64,000 nt of DNA, taken from the NCBI RefSeq assembly GCF_018143015.1, contig NC_054747.1:31366733-31430732 (forward strand). Direction: 5' to 3'. The position numbers and the translations under genes are program-made. Below, piece by piece: positions 57,904 to 64,000 of the stretch. The notes beneath the pieces were generated by a model. It ran no database searches. It worked only from the letters and a program-made list of their open reading frames with translations, and was not told the DNA's origin. Within the stretch, counting starts at the first letter, position 1. The number at the start of each line of letters is the position of its first letter. This stretch comes from Lytechinus variegatus (Eukaryota > Echinodermata > Echinoidea > Temnopleuroida > Toxopneustidae).

Positions 57904-59493
57904 TTATTCTTGACCCGGATTGGCCGATCTGTTCCTGGGTCGAGATTCGGCCATCATTCCCGACCCCACATCGTTTCCCTCAAGGTCAAGGAAAGAAACT
58001 GAGGGCGTTTTATTCCTCAGTGAATGGTCTCCGGAAAGACACGTCTTCATTGCCTTGATGGATTCGCAGAGCTTGGCCACACTACTGGAGATCACATCCA
58101 GTCGGCCTTCATACCCATCCAGTCGTTCGACCAGATTCCCCATGCCAATGGGGTTGAACTGGTTAGTTCTTGTACCAGTACAAGTAGATTTTGAGAGGGC
58201 ATTCCCTGTATTGCTCTGCGGATGGCTAGGAATTGGATGGACCTGATTTACCATCCGATTACAAGGATTACCTGCACGAGTTGCGGCCACTCTTGCAGGC
58301 TTTGATCGGCCAAACACAGCGTTATGAGAATGCTGGGCCCAACGGATTGCCTCAGCTGCCGACTCCACCGACTTGGGTCGGTGATTCAGGGCTTGGTACC
58401 CCGCATTGTGATCATGTGCTCCTTGACACATGCGAAGTACTAGCTGCTGCTGGAGAAAACTCTCCGGACTACCCGGGAATGCGCGAACCGCAAGATCTTG
58501 AAGGCGATCCACCCATTCCTCCAAAGACTCATTGGCCTCCTGTTTGGCAGCCATAAATTTTAATTGGGAGGACTCAGGTAGTTCTGAAAAGTTGAACCGA
58601 GCAGCCATCTTCCGGATGGCAACGGTGAAATCCATAGCTGGATTCTGTGCGGCCAATCTATCATAGTAAGCAAGAGCTTTGCCCTCAAGGCACCAACAGA
58701 GATAGGCCAAGCTTTCCTGGCCATCCCATTCTTGATCTGCTGCTAGAAGTGTGAACTTCCGAAAGAATGGGTCCCATTTTGTATTGCCGTCAAAAGAAAG
58801 GTCTTTCGGCAATTCTTGAAAGAATATGCCTGCCCGTGAGCGAACTCTAGCACTTGCTGGTTGGGGCATGTGCCCAAAGACTGGGGCACTTGAAGGCACC
58901 GCTTGAATATCTGGATAATGCAGTGAATGCCCCGGGTTACGATAGCGGGGGAGATCTTCCACCGGAGGAAGATCAGGCCTCTCATTCTGAGGTACTGACG
59001 AACTCTGCATGGATCCGAAGTTGTCACCTGATAAGGGATTGTCCCGCCTCAGGAAGGAGCTCAGCCTTGCGCTGGCCCGTAAAACATCAACAGCTATGGC
59101 ACTGTTGAAACTTGATAGATTACCACCTCTAGTATGTTCAGGAGGTGAGTGTAAGTCAAAGGGAAGTGCCTGCTGATTGGAGGATCCACTAGGAGTATTA
59201 GCTACCACCGGATTAGGTTCCGGGATAGTTTGAAACCCTGCCGAACTTTCAGCCGGTTGAGGCGGAGTGGCTCCGCTTGTAGCTGTGGTCGGCACAGCCG
59301 GAATGGAAAAATCAAACCTTTCCACCTGGACACTTCCCAGGCTTGGCACAGACGCAAATAGATCTGGGGTAATTACCCCATCATGCGTCCGGGTTTCCGC
59401 AATGACCGCGAGACCCGCTGTAGTCATACCGGGTACGGTCGCTATCTCCAAAAGAGAGCACGAATTAATCGGTATATAGTCTGATTCAGCCAT
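57904..59493 (-). CDS. gag: gag of the LTR element (Gypsy-type capsid)
   Basis: 529 codons. A Pro/Ser-rich N-terminal half precedes a capsid-like region at about residues 225-390 (FFRKFTLLAADQEWDGQESL, CWCLEGKALAYYDRL, ESLEEWVDRLQDLAVRAFPG), typical of the retrotransposon gag family. No CCHC knuckle is seen in the C-terminal part. It looks open throughout. Confidence 0.8.
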   Translation of the reverse strand: MAESDYIPINSCSLLEIATVPGMTTAGLAVIAETRTHDGVITPDLFASVPSLGSVQVERFDFSIPAVPTTATSGATPPQPAESSAGFQTIPEPNPVVANTPSGSSNQQALPFDLHSPPEHTRGGNLSSFNSAIAVDVLRASARLSSFLRRDNPLSGDNFGSMQSSSVPQNERPDLPPVEDLPRYRNPGHSLHYPDIQAVPSSAPVFGHMPQPASARVRSRAGIFFQELPKDLSFDGNTKWDPFFRKFTLLAADQEWDGQESLAYLCWCLEGKALAYYDRLAAQNPAMDFTVAIRKMAARFNFSELPESSQLKFMAAKQEANESLEEWVDRLQDLAVRAFPGSPESFLQQQLVLRMCQGAHDHNAGYQALNHRPKSVESAAEAIRWAQHSHNAVFGRSKPARVAATRAGNPCNRMVNQVHPIPSHPQSNTGNALSKSTCTGTRTNQFNPIGMGNLVERLDGYEGRLDVISSSVAKLCESIKAMKTCLSGDHSLRNKTPSVSFLDLEGNDVGSGMMAESRPRNRSANPGQE

Positions 59494-61613
59494 GTTGTGG
59501 GCTACTGCAAAGCCCAGCGAATTTACCCAAAGAAAATCAATTAACAGTGATCACTGCAAACTCAACCAAATTAACCCAAAGAAAATCAATTAACAGTAAC
59601 CACTATTGTTGGAGTAGAAGGTACACCAATGCTTGAATTACCTCCTGCCTATTAAGAACTCTAGCACGGTATGCTCGTAACAGAATCCTTAATATCCTTA
59701 ACCTGCCCTGTATTTCGATCAGAAACTGTTGGTTAAGATTATCATTCATTTATTAAAACAAATAAGTATGCAGGTTTAATTTGCTATCTATAAAATTCCA
59801 AACTTTAATTAGCGAGTTAATCGGGTTCGGATACCCGACAATTACCGGTTGCTCAGCCGTAAACAGAGGGCTCATACAATGAGTTATCCTCTGATATACA
59901 AAAACTCCCGATTAAATTCCCCAAAATTATTAATCAGCAAATTTAATATGTCCAATAAATAATCCAAAGTCTTGGGCCTAAACTAGCAAGTTGTAATGTA
60001 AAATAGTAATACCCAAAAGAAACTAGTTCAGCCCTGTAAATATTTTGTGCAAGTAATTAAAGTAATATCCCAATCGATAATTGATAAAACAATAATTATT
60101 TTAAACCGGATTGATAATTGTCCCGATTATAAATCCCCAAGCCTAAATCAAGGCTAACACTGGCCTGATTATACTGTTTGGTTTGCCAGTTAATTGCAAC
60201 AATGTCGCTATGTGTTGGTTAAACACTATTAGTAATAATTCAATCAATAAAACAATTGTTAATAAATCATCAAGCCTTTATCAAGGCTAACACTGGCCTG
60301 ATTTAATGTCAGCTTGCCAGTTGATTTAAATGTTGTAGGTAAGTTTAACGTGATTATTCTGATCAGACTATTATTTGCGACGATTGCACGGCGCAGCTTT
60401 GCACAACTAGCCGACGCGCAACTTCCGTGAGTTAGTTTTCACCCAAGCATGCACACAATCACCTTTAATAAAACACACCGCAAAATAATAGAAGAGCCTA
60501 AATAAAAACTAACACCCTAAATTAGAAACTAATTAGACCCAGATCTAATTATTCCGAAGAACACCAGTCAAAATACTGACAAAGATTAACTGCTAGACTT
60601 CAGCAGTAGGTTGCTCCTGGCCACACCGTCCGACGGGAACACAACCTAAAACTTTAGCCACCGACAAATAATCAGTGAAACAACGATAACTATGCCGGCC
60701 TCAGTCCAGTCTAAACTACTTCTGGGTCCCAACCCATCGGAAGTAATTCACACCACTGCCAGGCCACAGAGTCGCGCAAGAAACACCGATAATTCCTTCC
60801 GAAAAAGGCAATGTCAATATTCTATAATTCTTCAGTTTTACCAGATCTAAATCTAAGTGTACTAAAATATATTGTATTAAATAATTAATAAAGTCTAAAA
60901 CCAAGACTAAACAAACACACTAGTCTAATCACTCTGCAAACACACTTTGATTAATTTAAGTTACCCAATAATAGTCTGTAAAACCCCTAAAAAGTACCAG
61001 AATTTAATATTTGAATCCCGATTAATATTTGATCAAGGTCTGCGGTGAAGACTAAGCCCAAAAATCTTGGTCACCGATTCCGATATCGGTCTTACCTGAA
61101 TGAATTCAAGTCACCGCAATAATACCTAAAATTATAAAAACCAATATCAATTTCCGAAATTGTATTTCAAAATGTTTAAGTCGATGACGATAGTCACCCC
61201 CTCCCCTCTCCTAAATTGACAGGAGATATCCGCGGTCAAAAACAATCACACCCACTCACAAAACAATCACCACAAAATCCACCAAAATCACTGCAATCCT
61301 TAATAAAATTGCACTAAAAACCAAGGCTAAATAAAATGTAGATTCTAAACTGTCAGATTGGAAACAAAATAATATCAATCACAAGAAAAGAATCTGAAAA
61401 TAAAAACTTCAAAACTTACTCTAAACACCACCCGAAGAGAACTCCGCTACCGGCAAGTCCGGGCGCCCTCGGTAGAACCGGCCCGCGCGAATCCCCACCG
61501 CACGAACAATCCTGCCTGTTCCCAGCCTACCTGCCGTGATGCACCGAAGCACTCAAAACCCAATGTGGGTCCCCGAAAATAATTGCAAAATTACGGTTTG
61601 TCCATGACGCCAA
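59494..61613 (-). other. Leader of the gag-only LTR element
   Basis: About 2.1 kb of AT-rich, non-coding sequence between the 5' LTR and gag. It contains internal repeats (AAGGCTAACACTGGCCTGATT near 60140 and 60280; CCAAAGAAAATCAATTAACAGT near 59527 and 59577). The primer-binding site lies at its start next to the LTR. Confidence 0.65.
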
Positions 61614-61840
61614 TAAAGCAGCTGGGGTCAGTAAATGAACACCACTGCTCGATGATTATAATAATTAATAGAAATAGGGGTGGGATCGACAAACTCACCA
61701 GGCAAAATATGACATCTGAGGAGCGTTGTCCTAGTTCAAGTTCTGCCAGTCAGCCATATCAGTCAAATCCACGGCAGCATGGCCGGTGACGTCACAAGTA
61801 GACATTTGGGGGTGGGGTAGGGAAATACGTCGCTACTACA
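61614..61840 (-). repeat. 5' LTR of the gag-only element
   Basis: 227 bp, followed (in - sense) by the likely primer-binding site TTGGCGTCATGGAC. It is nearly identical to 56343-56569. Confidence 0.88.
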
Positions 61841-61952
61841 GACCATAACAAAGAATGAAAGATTAATGTTAAATCCATCTTTTTTATTAAAAATCACGGA
61901 GCCTAATTGGTTGTGATTTCATTTAACTCTACACCTACACGTTTTACATGTA

Positions 61953-62181
61953 TTTTTAGACAAGATTTCATTAAAAAATGACAAAAATATCATGAAAAGA
62001 AGGAAGAGACTAGCCCGATGTTTACGCCGCCATCTTGTTTTCTATTGTTCTTCACCCACTTGCGTCGCGTAACATGGGTGAAGAACAATAGAAAACAACA
62101 TGGTGGCGTAAACATTGGGCAAGTCTCTTCCTTCTTTTCATGATATTTTTGTCATTTTTTTAATGAATTCTTGTCTAAAAA
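61953..62181. repeat. 229-bp foldback palindrome
   Basis: Arms of about 107 bp (TTTTTAGACAAGA ... GTTCTTCACCCA and its inverse) around a loop of about 14 bp. The arms contain AACATGGTGGCG/CGCCGCCATCTT and TTCTATTGTTC words. The termini carry no clear target duplication. Confidence 0.8.
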
Positions 62182-62207
62182 TAAAATCAATATCATATTC
62201 GGAAATA

Positions 62208-62810
62208 GACAGCTGGCAGCCGTCTGTTTCGAGGAGTTTTTAACATTTTTTTTATATTTCTCCTCGTACACAGACGGCTCGCTATCGTGCAGCCACCATT
62301 AGGGAACTTGCAATGCAAAATCCCCCCGTCGGGGCTCTTCAATTTTTGTCTTTAATGAATAAAAATTTTGAAAATATACGCTACCAAAATGCAAATTGTT
62401 GATATTCCCTCTTGGCATTAATTGCTAAAAAACAGAGAAAAATCAAGTTAAAAGAAACAGAAACGGTGACTTACCACGGCTGTTGCGCAAATTCACTTCC
62501 CAGGGGAGCGTTTCATCAACATTTTTGTCCGACAAGTTGTCAGATCTGACATCTTTCCTTGATTTTGATTTGTTGATAAGCAATGTTACTATGGTAACTG
62601 TCAAAATAAAATAGGACTTGTCGGATAAAACGTCTGACAAGTCCTTTCATGAAATGCTCCTCTGTTTTATCCAATCTTAAGTACATAAACATATGGCCAT
62701 TGAGTCCCCTGTACAGAGCGCGCTAGAACTTCGGTCTCTGTATTTGGTGAGTGAAGCCAACGGAGTTCAGCTGAACAACCAACACAACAGAGACCGAAGC
62801 TTTTGGTCTA
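62208..62810. mobile_element. Repeat copy 2 of the TIR-less insertion unit
   Basis: It matches 6776-7214 from GACAGCTGGC to TTTTGGTCTA and is bounded by a perfect 11-bp duplication, ATTCGGAAATA (62197-62207 and 62811-62821). It has no terminal inverted repeats, no poly-A tail and no coding frame. It carries the MITE at 62502-62663. Confidence 0.75.
62502..62663. mobile_element. 162-bp MITE nested in the TIR-less unit
   Basis: The ends AGGGGAGCGTTTCATCAA and, on the other strand, AGAGGAGCATTTCATGAA are inverted (15 of 18). It is absent from the copy at 6776-7214, whose flanks CACTTCCC and TGTTTTATCC are contiguous. The interior repeats GACTTGTCGGA/TCCGACAAGT in inverted order. Confidence 0.8.
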
Positions 62811-62821
62811 ATTCGGAAATA

Positions 62822-63242
62822 AAGTTGTATCCCATGTACATGATTTAGAGCTAGATCTTTTAGAGAGAAAGTAGAAATCTCGGGGGCGAAAGTTCCAGGT
62901 TTTTTGGTGGTACACACACATGTATAGAAAAGAAGCCCTTGCTTCGTACGAGAGTAACCTTACATGTACGTTAGTAAATGATTTTTACTCTCTAGAAGCC
63001 TCCTGGCTAGTGTGGATCCCTCGATCCATTTGTAAAAAAGGCATACATTAGGCTTGACCCTTGTCTTGAACCGCTTCGTTATGATGTACCTTCGATATAA
63101 AGTGAATCAGTGTTACAAAAATGCTGCCTTGAACAATTTTTTGATAAAAAAATATTGTTTAACAAATAATAAATTTAAATGTGATTATGAATGATTATAA
63201 TAATAATAATAATAATCATGTTTTAAATTTTAATATTTGATA
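62822..63242. other. Spacer upstream of PRDM gene C, nothing recognised
   Basis: AT-rich, with an (ATA)n run near 63200. It may hold the promoter of gene C, but no element can be pointed to. Confidence 0.35.
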
Positions 63243-63540
63243 ACTAAATTAAACTCTGGTTTAAAATTTTGGTTTCAGTATGGAAAGCCAAATGGGGCAC
63301 AAATCACTAACAATACACATCCAATAAATTAACTTATTGGACACCAAATTGTTCATATTGTCTGGGAATGATAACTAAAGTTTTTGAAGTATTTTTCTTC
63401 ATTATGAAAGCAAAAGGAAACATAGTAAACATAAAAAATATATAATTTAACCAGATTTTTTTTCAATTTTGGCTCCCCATAATTTTAGCAGGGAGTTATA
63501 CTGTGGTCGAAGTTAAACCTGACTTCAGAATACGGGCCTA
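63243..63540. mobile_element. Foldback MITE (AGGTTTAACTTAA arms), copy 2
   Basis: It matches 50842-51150, most clearly in CACAAATCACTAACNNTA, AACATAGTAAACATAAAA and the end GTTAAACCTGACTTCAGAAT. It ends about 85 bp before the exon of gene C, so it may act as part of its 5' intron or promoter region. Confidence 0.6.
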
Positions 63541-63639
63541 TAGATCTAGATCTAGCCTATTCAGTGAATTATTTCATATCATAGTTACGTTCTGATATAT
63601 TTTTTGTTTCATTTCATCTTAAGATCTGTTTGTTGAGCC

Positions 63640-63877
63640 ATGGAAGGCAACTACCCTCCTGGTTTCTACTGCCCCGAAAGAGATCAACAAGACAGTCGAC
63701 AACATCAGCAACCTCAGCAACCGCCACCACCACATCAGCAACATGTCGCACCTTACCCCATTGACTTGCCTTACCACTCAACCTCGCATTCACAGCAACC
63801 TGATTTTGTCATGGATCAGCCCATTAGAGCGTTCCCTGCACCACATCCTACATCTATATTTCGATCAATGTTTCCCG
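63640..63877 (+). CDS. PRDM-family protein, gene C, first coding exon (continues beyond window)
   Basis: Its peptide (MEGNYPPGFYCPERDQQDSR, then a Q/P/H-rich run and LPYHS) is collinear with exon 1 of gene B (MESQYLPGLFCPEREQGECR). A 3' splice site (TTTCATCTTAAG, exon from 63624) lies upstream at the same distance as in gene B. The ATG has the context GCCATGG. The donor TTCCCG|GTAATC gives 238 nt, phase 1, the same phase as gene B exon 1 (223 nt). This is a third tandem paralogue; the SET and finger exons must lie to the right. Confidence 0.85.
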
Positions 63878-64000
63878 GTAATCCCTTCTGATCAAACAAG
63901 TTGCTGATCTTTCTTTTTTTGTTTAAAGAGAAATTCCAGTTGTTGCAGTAAACACTGATTTCATGAGAAAGTCTGTAAAACAAGGCTTAATTTTCAGTAT

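Larger units (their letters stand above)
56343..61840 (-). mobile_element. Young gag-only LTR retrotransposon (Gypsy-type gag)
   Basis: Two 227-bp LTRs, at 56343-56569 and 61614-61840, differ at one position seen by eye, and a GACC duplication flanks the unit (56339-56342 and 61841-61844). In - strand sense the 5' LTR begins TGTAGTAGCG and is followed at once by TTGGCGTCATGGAC, a likely tRNA primer site. A purine tract (AAAACGGGGGGGCC) precedes the 3' LTR. A 2.1-kb leader, gag and a second frame follow. No reverse transcriptase, RNase H or integrase is seen, so it depends on another element for movement. The LTRs, signals and gag look whole; the insertion is very recent. Confidence 0.88.

Overview
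The window reads as nuclear DNA of a marine invertebrate deuterostome, most likely an echinoderm such as a sea urchin. The evidence is small exons with GT/AG introns, AT-rich intergenic DNA, and a dense load of TTAA-targeted miniature elements, long palindromic foldback elements, piggyBac, Gypsy-type LTR elements and tRNA-derived SINEs. The species is an inference; nothing in the sequence fixes it.

Host backbone (+ strand): three tandem members of one PRDM family (PR/SET domain plus C2H2 zinc fingers). Gene A is cut by the window start; only its last exon with seven fingers is seen (3-668). Gene B is complete (15915-22704): five coding exons whose phases all fit, giving 837 residues with a Q/H-rich N-terminus, a PR/SET domain resembling the PRDM9/PRDM11 kind, and twelve fingers. 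Gene C enters at the right edge with its first coding exon (63640-63877). B and C are about 41 kb apart, and the gap is filled mainly with mobile and duplicated DNA.

Between B and C, on the - strand, there is: a triplicated exon set resembling a BEN-domain gene (23.9-27.6 kb); a whole-looking piggyBac transposon with an open 797-residue transposase and TTAA-flanked ends (27732-30951); a 460-bp tandem array amplified from an exon-like piece of an unknown repeated protein family (31.4-33.9 kb), whose source-like copy lies at 38.5-39.6 kb; an orphan exon at 36.2 kb; remnants carrying SGNH-hydrolase-like, C2H2 and SWIM/MULE-transposase-like segments (41.6-45.3 kb); and a Gypsy pol fossil (45.4-49.9 kb) cut by two DNA elements.

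The right part (54.1-62.8 kb) is a stack of insertions almost end to end: a 1.48-kb palindrome, a piggyBac-like MITE, a very young gag-only LTR element with near-identical LTRs, a foldback repeat, and a TIR-less element with an 11-bp target duplication that itself holds a MITE.

The most notable patterns are: nuclear-receptor DR1-type half-site arrays carried by two unrelated mobile repeat families; a giant palindrome whose central loop is inverted between its two copies; high turnover of DNA-contact residues between the tandem PRDM zinc-finger arrays; and two TTAA elements that share one TTAA.
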